From positions 2,503,501 to 2,567,500 of the forward strand of contig NZ_CP115446.1 of assembly GCF_027912455.1 (NCBI RefSeq): 64,000 nucleotides of DNA, read 5' to 3'. The notes beneath the pieces are model-generated. The model was not told the DNA's origin. It did not search any database and worked only from the letters and a program-made list of their open reading frames with translations. Below are positions 1 to 8,622 of this stretch, piece by piece. Position 1 is the first letter of the stretch. Every line of letters starts with the position of its first letter. A program made the translations under genes and the position numbers. Source of the stretch: Aurantiacibacter sp. MUD61. Its GTDB lineage: Bacteria; Pseudomonadota; Alphaproteobacteria; Sphingomonadales; Sphingomonadaceae.

Positions 1-597
1 CGTCGCGCGCTTGCGGTGCTGGTGGGCGAGGACGGCCAGGTCGAAAACCGCGTGCTCGATATCGGTTCGGCGGTCTCTGCCAGCAGTCTTGAAGAGGCAA
101 GCAACTATATCTCCGCGCATCTCGCCGGTCGCACACTCGCAGAATCCGCAGCGGCGATGCAGCAGGAAATCCGTTCCGGCAAAAGCGCGCTCGATGAAGC
201 GTCGGCCAGCCTCGTCGAAGCGGGGATCGCGGTGTGGAGCGAAGACAGCGCCAATCGGCCCGTTCTGATTGTTCGCGGTCAGGCGAATTTGCTCGATGAG
301 AGCGCGCTTGGCGATCTCGACCGCGTACGGCAATTGCTAGATGACCTCGAAAACAAGCAGTCTATCGCAGAACTTCTCAATTCTGCGAGGGAAGCGCAGT
401 CCGCGCGAATCTTCATCGGATCGGAAAACCGGCTTTTCGCCCTTTCCGGTTCCAGCGTCATCGCTTCACCCTATCGCGATCGCGACGGCAAAGTGGTGGG
501 AGTTCTGGGTGTCATCGGGCCTACGCGGTTGAATTATGCGCGCGTCGTTCCCATCGTGGATTTCACCGCCCGATCGCTGGGCAAGAGAATCGGTTAG
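1..597 (+). CDS. hrcA: Heat-inducible transcription repressor HrcA (3' part, cut by window start)
   Basis: The reading frame is open from base 1 and ends at TAG 595-597, so only the C-terminal part of about 198 residues is present. HrcA represses heat-shock genes by binding CIRCE elements, and its folding depends on GroEL. The C-terminal signature is clear: a GAF-like region with ARIFIGSENRLFALS, then VGVLGVIGPTRLNYARVVPI and DFTARSLGKRI, typical of HrcA ends. The DNA-binding winged helix lies upstream of the window. grpE follows after 9 bases, the common hrcA-grpE order. No CIRCE element was seen in the window, so its likely targets (groESL or its own promoter) are outside. Confidence 0.93.
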   Translation, partial: RRALAVLVGEDGQVENRVLDIGSAVSASSLEEASNYISAHLAGRTLAESAAAMQQEIRSGKSALDEASASLVEAGIAVWSEDSANRPVLIVRGQANLLDESALGDLDRVRQLLDDLENKQSIAELLNSAREAQSARIFIGSENRLFALSGSSVIASPYRDRDGKVVGVLGVIGPTRLNYARVVPIVDFTARSLGKRIG

Positions 598-606
598 CAA
601 GGCACA

Positions 607-1209
607 ATGACAGACAACGACAACGCGAAGAACGGCAAACATCATGACGAAGCGGTCGAAAAGGAACTGGAGGGCGTGCCCGAAGAGTTCCTGTCGGATG
701 ACGACGACGCTGATGATGACGAAGCTGAGGGCAGCATTGCCGATGCGCTGGCTGCACTGAAAGCCGATCTGGAGGCGGCCAAGCAGGATGTGCTCTACGC
801 AAAGGCCGAAGCGCAAAATGTGCGCCGCCGTTCGGAGAAGGAAGTTTCCGATGCGCGCAATTATGCCGCCACCGGTTTCGCGCGCGATATTCTCAGCGTT
901 GCTGACAATCTCGGCCGCGCGATCGATGCCGTGCCGAAGCAATTGCGCGAAGACGACAAGTTCAAAGGTCTGGTAGCCGGTATCGAAGCAACCATGCGAG
1001 AGCTGGACAAGGCCTTTGCCAATCACGGTATCAGCCGCATCGCGGCGATGGGCCTTCCGCTCGATCCCAACCAGCATCAGGCGATGCTGGAAGTACCAAC
1101 CGACGACGCCGAGCCGGGCACGATCGTTCAGGAAATGCAGGCCGGATACATGATCCGCGACCGCCTGCTTCGTCCAAGCATGGTCGGGGTGGCGAAGAAG
1201 CCGGACTGA
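607..1209 (+). CDS. grpE: Nucleotide exchange factor GrpE
   Basis: A 200-residue GrpE, the exchange factor that releases ADP from DnaK. It has an acidic, disordered N-terminus rich in Asp/Glu (about residues 1-45), a long helical coiled-coil segment (about 45-130) and the C-terminal beta domain, recognisable by LPLDPNQHQAMLEVP and GYMIRDRLLRPSMVGVAKKP. Length is normal for the family. It lies 9 bases after hrcA, so the two are probably co-transcribed from a promoter upstream of the window. A strong intrinsic terminator follows, so the transcript should end here and not continue to dnaK, which has its own promoter 4 kb away. Confidence 0.96.
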   Translation: MTDNDNAKNGKHHDEAVEKELEGVPEEFLSDDDDADDDEAEGSIADALAALKADLEAAKQDVLYAKAEAQNVRRRSEKEVSDARNYAATGFARDILSVADNLGRAIDAVPKQLREDDKFKGLVAGIEATMRELDKAFANHGISRIAAMGLPLDPNQHQAMLEVPTDDAEPGTIVQEMQAGYMIRDRLLRPSMVGVAKKPD

Positions 1210-1230
1210 TTCCATCATATTAGCAAGCAA

Positions 1231-1265
1231 AAAGGGCGGCTCTCCCTTTGGAGGCCGCCCTTTTT
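1231..1265. terminator. Probable bidirectional intrinsic terminator
   Basis: The sequence AAAGGGCGGC, a short loop containing CTCCCTTTGG, then GCCGCCCTTTTT forms a stem of at least 7 GC pairs extended by A-T pairs, ending in a T run on the plus strand and an A run (T on the minus strand) on the other side. It lies between the 3' ends of grpE (plus) and the minus-strand secreted protein gene, so it can serve both. Confidence 0.85.
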
Positions 1266-1284
1266 GTATCGGTGAGACTTGCGC

Positions 1285-2211
1285 CTATTCGGAGTAGAGC
1301 TCCGAAATATTCAGCTCTGCCGATTCCATGTCGGTGCTGCCGTAGGTGCCCACCCAAATCTGGTAGCGGCCAGAAAGTGGAGTTTCGAAACGAACGCTGG
1401 GGTTCAGGCCTTCGCCGCTATCGTCATCGCAGTAATAGCTGCCGTTGGGGGCGCGGATGACGAGCGTCGTATCGGCCATCGAGTCGACCGACAGGTAGAG
1501 CGGGAAGGTGCCCGAAGTGTAATCAAGGTTCACGTCAGGAGACGATGCGATATAGCCTCTGCAGCCCGATGCAATCTGCGATGCATCGCGGCTACCGCCG
1601 GAGGAAAGGCGAACAGTGTATGGATCGGGAGCGAAGCCCGCCGACAGACGGACAGTTTCGTAAATCGCGTCGGAACCGCCGGACTGCGGTCGCGTAATGG
1701 GCCGCGTGGTTGTGCCGGAGCCACCACCCGAACTCAGTTCAGAGATGTGGATTTGCGCTTCGTAATTCGCCGCTTCGCCGTAATTGCCGACCCAGATTTC
1801 GTAGCGTCCCGACATGGCCGGATCGAAGCGGAGCATCGGGTCGAGCCCGTCGCCGGAGTCATCGTCGCAATACCAGCTTCCGTTCGGCGCATTCACGACA
1901 AGCGTCGTGTCCGAGTCCGATGTTGCCGAGAGGATCAGCGGCAACGTTCCTGCTTCGAAATGCAGCCGCACATCCGGACGCGTCGCAATATAGCCGCGGC
2001 ACCCATTGCCCAGGTCACGGGCATTGGTCTGGCCACCGGACATAATGGGGATAGTGTACGGATCTGGCGTAAAGCCACCATTGAGCCGCACCGTCTCGTA
2101 AGTTGGATCAGCGCTCACATCCTGTGCCTGTACGGCAGTGGCGCCAAGCGAAAGCGCCAGCGCTGTCGCCGTTGAAAAGGCAAGTGCGGATTTTGAAGCA
2201 GAAATCATCAT
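1285..2211 (-). CDS. Secreted protein with two tandem copies of an uncharacterised beta domain
   Basis: About 308 residues. The N-terminus is a signal peptide (LALSLGATAVQA-QD). The mature part holds two copies of one domain of about 115 residues. Each begins YETVRL.GGF.PDPYT, contains CRGYI and a stretch ending TTLV, then APNGS.YCDDDSG, and closes with SGRY.IWVG.YG and .SEL. A glycine/serine/threonine linker (SSGGGSGTTTRP) separates them. Two Cys per copy could pair. The pattern resembles beta-sandwich pre-peptidase C-terminal type domains, but I cannot assign a function. I chose an ATG over the upstream TTG because GGGGG sits just before it; a second ATG three bases on has better spacing. 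It is isolated, convergent with grpE. Confidence 0.8.
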   Translation of the reverse strand: MMISASKSALAFSTATALALSLGATAVQAQDVSADPTYETVRLNGGFTPDPYTIPIMSGGQTNARDLGNGCRGYIATRPDVRLHFEAGTLPLILSATSDSDTTLVVNAPNGSWYCDDDSGDGLDPMLRFDPAMSGRYEIWVGNYGEAANYEAQIHISELSSGGGSGTTTRPITRPQSGGSDAIYETVRLSAGFAPDPYTVRLSSGGSRDASQIASGCRGYIASSPDVNLDYTSGTFPLYLSVDSMADTTLVIRAPNGSYYCDDDSGEGLNPSVRFETPLSGRYQIWVGTYGSTDMESAELNISELYSE

Positions 2212-2432
2212 ATCCCCCAATCAGATAAGTCTAACGATATATGCGCCCTTACGCGCCAGCATAACCATCATGTCGGCTGACGCAATCCGGGGGTTAACCA
2301 AAAATCGGTTAGCCGCGTATGAACCAGATTTTGCGCGAATTGCCTCTGAGAGTTTGAGAGCAATTGCCTGTGACTACCGTCCCAGCTTGAAGGGAATGGG
2401 CGGACCAGAAACGCCCGCCCAGCACCTTGATC

Positions 2433-3599
2433 CTATCTTACAAGTTGCGCCGCATTTTCATCGCGGTGCTTCTTCAGATACCGCATGAACGGTGTGCCGC
2501 CCGTGCCCACATCCGGATCGTTCCCTACAATGCTGCCAGCCTGCTTGTTGATGTAGCTCGCCGCATATTCGAGATGGCGTGTGCGGAAGCGGGCGGATTG
2601 GTTGAGGCACGCGTTGAAGGCGTCCTTCAGGCTTTGCTTGCCCGATTTGCCGACAAAATCCCGCAAGGTCGATTGCGCAGCCAGATCCTCGATAAACTTG
2701 CGATGCTGGACCGGACGATAGGCGTGAAGCTCGTCGAGAAAGTGCTTCAGCGGATCATCGCTATGGCCAACCTGGAACAGCGCATCCATTGCCGGAACGA
2801 TGGAGCTTTGCGAGCCGGTCTGGCCACGCAGGGCCTGCGGTTTCTCGCCAAGCTTCTCGACACCCTCATAGATAAGACCGCCACTCTCCAAAGCGGGATT
2901 GTTCGCCCAGCCATGGATATAAGGGCGCACACGATGGAAATAGACATACGGGTCACAGCGCTCGGTCATCCGCGCGAAATGGGTGTAGATGCGCTCCCAC
3001 GCTTCATCCATTTCAACAAGCAATCGCTCGGCTTCGGCTTCATCGCCTTGTTTAGCGACAGTCACCAGCCTCGCTGCGTTGTCGAGGAGGACACCCGCCT
3101 CGGCTTCGATGGCGACATGGATCATGACAAACCAGTTCTCGTCATCGCCGCCGGCAAAGTTCTGATACATGTAGATGTTATCGAGCGTAATCGGGCCCGA
3201 CTTGTCGAGCCGCGCCCAATTGTCGAGTACATAAGCGGAATAGGGGAGCAACGGAGCTTGACCCAGGCGATCCGCAATGGCGACCATCGGTCGGGCGAGA
3301 TTGGCCGGAAGATGCGGGGGAGGGGTGGCTTCGCCCCATACATAGGCCTGCACGAGGAAGGAGTAGTGCACCATCGCGGTGCGGACTTCTTCTTCGGGGG
3401 CTTCCTTGGACCAATCTTCCAGGCCCGGATCATCCAGCTGGTCCAGCCAGTGTCGTACGCGGCCGGTCGATAGCAGGCCGGAGAGGTTTCCGGCGGCCTC
3501 GACTACGCTCGCGAGCTGCGAGGGAAGAGTGACCTGATCGATTTCGTAATGCGAAAGATAGCCGCGCTCGCGCGACATGCCGTAGTGTTCAAGCTCCAT
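2433..3599 (-). CDS. Indoleamine 2,3-dioxygenase-like haem protein
   Basis: A 388-residue protein with the signatures of the indoleamine 2,3-dioxygenase (IDO) family, haem enzymes that open the indole ring of tryptophan to N-formylkynurenine. Visible marks are YFHRVRPYIHGW, a substrate-pocket segment GGLIYEG...RGQTGSQSSIVPAMDALF, the helix around YRPVQHRKFIEDL, the proximal haem-ligand motif FRTRHLEYAASYI (candidate ligand His about 342) and the C-terminal glycine loop DVGTGGTPFM. Length fits bacterial IDO-like proteins. It stands alone on the minus strand; no kynurenine formamidase or kynureninase is beside it, so the substrate in vivo is open. Start is ATG; no strong ribosome site is visible. 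Confidence 0.87.
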   Translation of the reverse strand: MELEHYGMSRERGYLSHYEIDQVTLPSQLASVVEAAGNLSGLLSTGRVRHWLDQLDDPGLEDWSKEAPEEEVRTAMVHYSFLVQAYVWGEATPPPHLPANLARPMVAIADRLGQAPLLPYSAYVLDNWARLDKSGPITLDNIYMYQNFAGGDDENWFVMIHVAIEAEAGVLLDNAARLVTVAKQGDEAEAERLLVEMDEAWERIYTHFARMTERCDPYVYFHRVRPYIHGWANNPALESGGLIYEGVEKLGEKPQALRGQTGSQSSIVPAMDALFQVGHSDDPLKHFLDELHAYRPVQHRKFIEDLAAQSTLRDFVGKSGKQSLKDAFNACLNQSARFRTRHLEYAASYINKQAGSIVGNDPDVGTGGTPFMRYLKKHRDENAAQLVR

Positions 3600-3684
3600 T
3601 GTTGTGACTCATGGGCCGGGCGCGGGTTGGGCCGCCCGGACACCAAGTTGGTATCAATTGAAACCGGTGCTCTCAAGAGAGCGG

Positions 3685-4266
3685 CTAGATGATCAGGTAG
3701 AGAACCAGATATCGCCCAATCAGGGCGACGAGCAGCACCGCCTGTATGTGCCTGTTTCTGAAAATCATTGCAGCGCCCATCATTGCAACGAAGAAAATCG
3801 TCAAAGACGCACTTCTGGTGGAAAAAAGCACCTCTCGGATTTCAGAAATCGTGATGAGATAGGCCCATTGGACGAAAACAAGGGCTATCAGGATGCCAAA
3901 AATAGTGCGCGAGACGCGGAAGTAGTGCGTGTCGAGATCGCGAAACCGCTCCGGATCGGCGGGAAAGACGAGCCGCGCGGCAAGATAATATGCGCTCGCA
4001 AATGCCATTACGCCCAACAGCATTTGCGGGGACACTGTGACAAGCGGCCTGACTGTCCATGCGAACATCCAGAAGCTCATCAGATCGACCATCACGAAGA
4101 TGGCCATCAAGGGCGTGAGCCAGCCGATGCGAAAGCCCGCATCGTCACCTTCGGCATCACGGGCGAATTCATATTCGAGCGCGCGTCCAAGCCCGCCCAG
4201 CAGTTCGACCAGCGAGAGCCCGAGGATAAGCGCGTAGAGTACGAAGATGAATTCGAAATCGGTCAT
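3685..4266 (-). CDS. Hypothetical membrane protein, about five to six transmembrane helices
   Basis: A 193-residue hydrophobic protein. It starts MTDFEFIFVLYALILGLSLVE with the first helix immediately at the N-terminus, followed by hydrophobic segments near LTPLMAIFVMVDLMSFWMFAW, MLLGVMAFASAYYLAARLVF, TIFGILIALVFVQWAYLI, ASLTIFFVAMMGAAMIF and HIQAVLLVALIGRYLVLYLII. I do not recognise a named family. Its ATG overlaps the stop of the upstream HExxH gene (ATGA), so translation is coupled and it is the last gene of the copper chaperone/HExxH/membrane protein operon. Confidence 0.75.
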   Translation of the reverse strand: MTDFEFIFVLYALILGLSLVELLGGLGRALEYEFARDAEGDDAGFRIGWLTPLMAIFVMVDLMSFWMFAWTVRPLVTVSPQMLLGVMAFASAYYLAARLVFPADPERFRDLDTHYFRVSRTIFGILIALVFVQWAYLITISEIREVLFSTRSASLTIFFVAMMGAAMIFRNRHIQAVLLVALIGRYLVLYLII

Positions 4267-4769
4267 GCAGCAGTCGCGCCGGGGAAGTTTACCAGCGCAT
4301 CATATGCGCCTTTGCTCGCCACTCCGGGCAGCTTGGCACCGCGCCTGAGAAGGAAAGCATGCTCGACGATGCGCGCCTGCTGCTCGATGCCGTATTGCTC
4401 CAGCTTCCAGCCGGGCTTCAGCGCGTAATCGTATCGCGCCCAAGGCATGCGGCGGGTGACGAGATACCAGTCGCCGCGCGTCTGTGTCTGCCAGACATGC
4501 GTCATCTCATGAATAAACAGCGCCTGCCGGTAGAGCGGGGCAGTTGCGAAATCATCGCAATAGACATCGCCCAGCGGGTGGAAATGAATGTGGCCGCGTG
4601 GAGCCATGGTCACCCGCTTGGGCTGGAAGAAAGCCCATTTGCGACGGCGGATCAGGACTTTGGAATAGTCGATCGCCGTGCCGAACATGCTGCGGGCAAG
4701 ATCAATCTCGCCCGGAGTGAGGGGGCGCTCGCCGCCTACAGGGCAGGCCTGCGCCCCCGCAATGCTCAA
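4263..4769 (-). CDS. HExxH-motif protein, 'vgr-related' type
   Basis: A 168-residue protein with HEMTH (residues about 87-91), the zinc-binding motif of metalloproteases, preceded by a GHIHFHP segment. Proteins like this are commonly labelled vgr-related in sphingomonads; the function is unknown and no type VI secretion genes are near. The start is taken as TTG because it overlaps the stop of the PCu(A)C gene (TTGA) and gives a full protein; an ATG at Met 29 is the next choice. No signal peptide is obvious. Its product and the downstream membrane protein may act together, inferred only from coupling. Confidence 0.72.
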   Translation of the reverse strand: MSIAGAQACPVGGERPLTPGEIDLARSMFGTAIDYSKVLIRRRKWAFFQPKRVTMAPRGHIHFHPLGDVYCDDFATAPLYRQALFIHEMTHVWQTQTRGDWYLVTRRMPWARYDYALKPGWKLEQYGIEQQARIVEHAFLLRRGAKLPGVASKGAYDALVNFPGATAA

Positions 4770-5281
4770 GCCTCTTCCTCTTCCTCACGCGGATCGGTGC
4801 CGGCCGCGTAAAGCGTAACGGGGAAGCTGCACTTGTCACCGCCCACAAAGGTGAGAGTGATTTCGCTTTCACTGCCGGCTTCTAGTCCATCAGACATGCC
4901 CATGATCATCACGTGCTTGCCGCCCGGTGCAAATTCCAGATCTTCGCCCGGCTCGACACGCTGGGTGAAAAGCTCCTGCATGTCTTCTTCCATGCTCCAT
5001 TCCGCGGTTTCGTGCAGCATGGCGCTTTCCGAACCGATCATTTCGGCAGACCGGATGGTCACTGCGTCCTCGTTAGTATTGCTGATCGTGAAATAGGCCG
5101 CAGCCGGATTTCCAGCCACTGCAGGCATGGCCAGCCAGCCATCGGCCACCGAGACGCCGGGAGGGCAATCGCTCTCGGCCACTTCGGTCGCAGGTTCTTC
5201 GGTTTCGCCGCCGCAGGCAGCCAGGCTCAGCACGGCGAGCGAGGCGGTAAGGGCGGGCAATATACGTTTGTGGTTCATCAT
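4766..5281 (-). CDS. Periplasmic copper chaperone PCu(A)C, lipoprotein
   Basis: A 171-residue lipoprotein with lipobox LSLAAC-GG (Cys 23). It carries the exact PCu(A)C copper motif H-x10-M-x21-H-x-M at His 90, Met 101, His 123 and Met 125. These proteins bind Cu(I) in the periplasm and deliver it to the CuA/CuB sites of cytochrome oxidase. The C-terminus is strongly acidic (EEEEEA). It is the first gene of a three-gene minus-strand operon and is divergent from dnaK. A good ribosome site (GGAGAGG) precedes two in-frame ATGs. Confidence 0.92.
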   Translation of the reverse strand: MMNHKRILPALTASLAVLSLAACGGETEEPATEVAESDCPPGVSVADGWLAMPAVAGNPAAAYFTISNTNEDAVTIRSAEMIGSESAMLHETAEWSMEEDMQELFTQRVEPGEDLEFAPGGKHVMIMGMSDGLEAGSESEITLTFVGGDKCSFPVTLYAAGTDPREEEEEA

Positions 5282-5324
5282 GATCCTCTCCTGAACTTTG
5301 CCGAATTTCTAGGGCCTCAGGTCC

Positions 5325-5352
5325 CTTGTGCCAAGCAAAAGCGCACCTATAT
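5325..5352 (+). promoter_or_regulatory. RpoH (sigma-32)-type heat-shock promoter of dnaK
   Basis: CTTG at 5325-5328, exactly 17 bases, then CCTATAT at 5346-5352. This fits the alphaproteobacterial heat-shock promoter pattern CTTG-N17-CYTATNT. It lies about 100 bases before the dnaK ATG on the coding strand and gives a leader of roughly 90 bases that contains a small CAGCT/AGCTG hairpin. No CIRCE repeat is present here, so dnaK would be controlled by sigma-32 and not directly by HrcA. Confidence 0.75.
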
Positions 5353-5450
5353 CCGCCCTCGTTACACAGCTTTTTAGAGCTGCCGAGTGGCTTTGCCGGA
5401 CTGGCGGGAGGCCGAGCGTGCAGCGTCCAATATGAAAGAGATGGGGAATT

Positions 5451-7391
5451 ATGAGTAAGATTATCGGTATCGACCTCGGTACGACCAACAGCTGCGTTTC
5501 CGTAATGGAAGGCGGCAAGCCCAAAGTTATCGAAAATTCGGAAGGTGCGCGCACCACGCCTTCGATCGTTGCATTCACCAAGGATGGTGAGCGCCTGATC
5601 GGCCAGCCTGCAAAGCGTCAGGCCGTCACCAATCCGGACAATACGCTGTTCGCAATCAAGCGCCTGATCGGCCGCCGTTTCGACGATCCTACCACCAAGA
5701 AGGATATGGACATCGTCCCCTATGACATCGTCAAGGGCAAGAATGGCGACGCATGGGTCAAGGCGGGTGGCGAAGAATATTCGCCGAGCCAGATTTCGGC
5801 TTTCATCCTGCAGAAGATGAAGGAAACCGCTGAGAGCTATCTTGGCGAAACGGTTTCCAAGGCCGTGATCACGGTTCCGGCATACTTCAACGATGCGCAG
5901 CGTCAGGCAACTAAGGACGCAGGCCAGATCGCAGGTCTGGAAGTCGAGCGTATCATCAACGAGCCGACCGCTGCCGCACTTGCCTATGGCATGGACAAGG
6001 AAGACGGCAAGACGATCGCCGTTTATGACCTTGGTGGCGGTACTTTCGACGTCTCCATCCTCGAAATCGGCGATGGCGTGTTCGAAGTGAAGTCGACCAA
6101 TGGCGATACCTTCCTTGGCGGTGAAGACTTCGACAACGCGATTGTCGAATATCTCGCAGACCAGTTCAAATCCAAGGAAAACATGGATTTGCGCAAGGAT
6201 AAGCTCGCGCTGCAGCGTCTGAAGGAAGCTGCTGAAAAGGCCAAGATCGAGCTTTCCAGCAGCCAGCAGACCGAAGTGAACCTGCCGTTCATCACGGCAC
6301 GCATGGAAGACGGCACCTCCACGCCGCTGCACCTTGTCGAAACCATCACCCGCTCGAAGCTCGAGCAGCTGGTAGGCGATCTGGTGAAGCGCACGCTCGA
6401 TCCGTGCAAGAAGGCTATCGAAGATGCTGGCGTTTCCAAGGACCAGATCGACGAAGTGATCCTGGTCGGCGGTATGACCCGCATGCCCAAGGTCCGCGAA
6501 GTCGTGGAAGAATTCTTCGGTTCCAAGCCGCACACCGGCGTGAACCCTGATGAAGTCGTCGCCATGGGTGCTGCCATCCAGGCCGGCGTCCTCCAGGGCG
6601 ACGTGAAGGACGTGCTGCTGCTCGACGTGACCCCACTTTCGCTGGGTATCGAAACGCTGGGCGGTGTGTTCACCCGCATGATCGATCGCAACACGACGAT
6701 CCCGACAAAGAAAACGCAGGTCTATTCGACGGCTGAAGACAATCAGAACGCCGTGACCATCCGCGTTTTCCAGGGTGAGCGTGAAATGGCGGCGGACAAC
6801 AAGCTGCTTGGCCAGTTCGACCTAGTCGGCATTCCGGCTGCTCCGCGCGGTGTCCCGCAGATCGAGGTCACCTTCGATATCGACGCCAATGGCATCGTGA
6901 ACGTGTCCGCCAAGGACAAGGGCACGGGCAAGGAACAGCAGATCCGCATTCAGGCCTCGGGCGGTCTCAGCGATGCTGACATCGACCAGATGGTGCAGGA
7001 TGCCGAGAAGTTTGCCGATGAAGACAAGAAGCGCCGCGAAAGCGCCGAGGTCCGCAACAATCTCGACAGTCTCGTCCATGCGACCGAAAAGCAGCTCGAA
7101 GAAAACGGCGACAAGGTTGACGCCGCGATCAAGAGCGATGTCGAAACGGCTGTTGCCGAAGCCAAGACTGCGCTGGAAGGCGACGATGTCGAGGCGATGA
7201 AGGAAAAGAGCCAGAAGCTCACGGATGCCGCCATGAAAATGGGTCAGGCAATCTATGAGAAGTCTCAGGCTGAAGGTGCCGATGCCGCCGCAGATGCCGC
7301 TACATCCGGTGACGACACGTCCAAGCCCGCAGAGGACGAGGAAGTTGTCGAAGCCGAGTTCACCGAAGTGGATGACGAGAACAAGTCCTAA
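5451..7391 (+). CDS. dnaK: Chaperone protein DnaK (Hsp70)
   Basis: A full-length 646-residue Hsp70. The N-terminal ATPase domain opens with [19 protein letters not shown] and contains [11 protein letters not shown] and [14 protein letters not shown]. The linker ([18 protein letters not shown]) leads to the substrate-binding beta domain and a helical lid. It ends in a variable acidic tail (about 610-646) closing [14 protein letters not shown]. It refolds proteins with DnaJ and GrpE, and in proteobacteria the trio also controls RpoH stability. ATG follows GAGATGGGG. It is preceded by an RpoH-type promoter and followed by a strong hairpin and then dnaJ. Confidence 0.99.
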   Translation: MSKIIGIDLGTTNSCVSVMEGGKPKVIENSEGARTTPSIVAFTKDGERLIGQPAKRQAVTNPDNTLFAIKRLIGRRFDDPTTKKDMDIVPYDIVKGKNGDAWVKAGGEEYSPSQISAFILQKMKETAESYLGETVSKAVITVPAYFNDAQRQATKDAGQIAGLEVERIINEPTAAALAYGMDKEDGKTIAVYDLGGGTFDVSILEIGDGVFEVKSTNGDTFLGGEDFDNAIVEYLADQFKSKENMDLRKDKLALQRLKEAAEKAKIELSSSQQTEVNLPFITARMEDGTSTPLHLVETITRSKLEQLVGDLVKRTLDPCKKAIEDAGVSKDQIDEVILVGGMTRMPKVREVVEEFFGSKPHTGVNPDEVVAMGAAIQAGVLQGDVKDVLLLDVTPLSLGIETLGGVFTRMIDRNTTIPTKKTQVYSTAEDNQNAVTIRVFQGEREMAADNKLLGQFDLVGIPAAPRGVPQIEVTFDIDANGIVNVSAKDKGTGKEQQIRIQASGGLSDADIDQMVQDAEKFADEDKKRRESAEVRNNLDSLVHATEKQLEENGDKVDAAIKSDVETAVAEAKTALEGDDVEAMKEKSQKLTDAAMKMGQAIYEKSQAEGADAAADAATSGDDTSKPAEDEEVVEAEFTEVDDENKS

Positions 7392-7411
7392 TCGGACGAT
7401 GGAAAAGCTGA

Positions 7412-7442
7412 CCGCCACCGTTGCATCCTGCAGCGGTGGCGG
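7412..7442 (+). promoter_or_regulatory. Strong hairpin between dnaK and dnaJ
   Basis: CCGCCACCG (7412-7420) pairs perfectly with CGGTGGCGG (7434-7442). Inside, TGCA pairs with TGCA after a U-G wobble, giving a stem of about 14 pairs closed by a 3-base loop (TCC). No T run follows, so it is not a standard terminator. Its place just upstream of the dnaJ ribosome site suggests control of mRNA stability, processing or read-through that keeps DnaK in excess over DnaJ. The role is inference; the structure is seen directly. Confidence 0.7.
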
Positions 7443-7462
7443 AACGCTTTGGGGACGGGACT

Positions 7463-8599
7463 ATGTCAGCCGCTGAAATCGATTTTTACGAACTGTTGGG
7501 CGTTGATCGAGGTGCCGATGGCGCAACGATCAAATCCGCCTATCGCAAGCTCGCCATGAAGTATCACCCGGATCGCAATCCGGGCGATGCCGAGGCCGAA
7601 GCGCATTTCAAGGCCATCAGCGCAGCCTATGACATCCTGAAGGATGATCAGAAGCGCGCGGCCTATGATCGCTATGGCCACGCCGCCTTCCAGAATGGCG
7701 GACCGGGCGGCGGCGGAATGGGCGGCCAGGATTTCAACGATCTGGGCGATATTTTCGAAACGATTTTCGGCAGTGCCTTTGGCGGCGGTGCAGGTGGCCC
7801 CGGTGGCCGTGCGCGCCCGCGCCGCGGTGCGGATCTGCGTTACGACATGCAGGTCAGCCTTGAAGAGGCATTCGACGGCAAGAACACCCAGATCGAAGTC
7901 GAAGTCTCCAGCACCTGCGACACCTGCTCCGGCTCGGGCGCAGAGCCGGGCACATCGCGCCGCCGCTGCGAGCTGTGCCATGGCGCCGGAAAGGTCCGCG
8001 CCAAACAGGGCTTTTTCGTTATCGAGCGCCCGTGCCCCAATTGCAGCGGCGCTGGCGAAGTGCTCGAAAGCCCGTGCAAGCCCTGCCGGGGCGAAGGCAC
8101 GGTCGACAAACTTCAGACGCTCGATGTCGATATTCCGCCCGGCGTCGACAATGGCACCCGCATCCGCCTTTCCGGCAAGGGCGAAGCAGGTCCGCGCGGT
8201 GCGCCATCAGGCGACCTCTACATTTTCGTGCATGTAAAACCGCATCCGGTTTTCGAACGCGAAGGCACTGCACTTTTCACCCGCGTTCCGATCAGCTTCA
8301 CCAGCGCTGCACTCGGCGATACGATCGATATTCCCGGTCTCGATGGCGAGACCCACTCCATCGATATTCCGTCAGGCATCCAGTCGGGCAAGCAATTGCG
8401 CAAACGCGGGGCAGGCATGCCGGTGCTTCAGGGCAGGGGGCGGGGCGATCTCGTCGTGGAAGTGCAGGTCGAAACACCGACCAAGCTTTCGGCTCGTCAG
8501 AAGGAAATCCTATGCGAATTCCGCGAGACCGAGACCGGCGATGAATGCCCGCAAAGCCGTGGTTTCTTTGAAAAGATCAAAGAGGCGTTCGGAGGGTAA
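7463..8599 (+). CDS. dnaJ: Chaperone protein DnaJ (Hsp40, type I)
   Basis: A 378-residue type I J-protein that stimulates DnaK ATPase. It has the J domain with HPD (KYHPDRNPGD, about residues 30-40), a glycine/phenylalanine-rich linker, four zinc-finger repeats (CDTCSGSG, CELCHGAG, CPNCSGAG, CKPCRGEG, about 145-210) and the C-terminal substrate-binding domains. I chose the ATG at 7463 (MSAAEIDFYE), preceded by GGGGACGGGA. An upstream in-frame start would lie inside the intergenic hairpin and adds residues not seen in DnaJ. It is convergent with the patatin-like gene 23 bases downstream. Confidence 0.98.
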   Translation: MSAAEIDFYELLGVDRGADGATIKSAYRKLAMKYHPDRNPGDAEAEAHFKAISAAYDILKDDQKRAAYDRYGHAAFQNGGPGGGGMGGQDFNDLGDIFETIFGSAFGGGAGGPGGRARPRRGADLRYDMQVSLEEAFDGKNTQIEVEVSSTCDTCSGSGAEPGTSRRRCELCHGAGKVRAKQGFFVIERPCPNCSGAGEVLESPCKPCRGEGTVDKLQTLDVDIPPGVDNGTRIRLSGKGEAGPRGAPSGDLYIFVHVKPHPVFEREGTALFTRVPISFTSAALGDTIDIPGLDGETHSIDIPSGIQSGKQLRKRGAGMPVLQGRGRGDLVVEVQVETPTKLSARQKEILCEFRETETGDECPQSRGFFEKIKEAFGG

Positions 8600-8622
8600 A
8601 TCTTCGCCGTATCGGGGGAACA

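Noticed and set aside
2398..2420. GGGCGG/CCGCCC stem after the IDO-like gene
   Set aside because: Six pairs with an 11-base loop and no T run on the minus strand; too weak to call a terminator.
5282..5450. CIRCE operator for HrcA upstream of dnaK
   Set aside because: No TTAGCACTC-N9-GAGTGCTAA-like repeat is found; only the RpoH-type promoter is seen.
5073..6533. Long minus-strand frame (486 codons) opposite dnaK
   Set aside because: It mirrors the dnaK coding sequence; such frames are common in GC-rich genes. Its translation shows no family motif and it also overlaps the copper chaperone gene.
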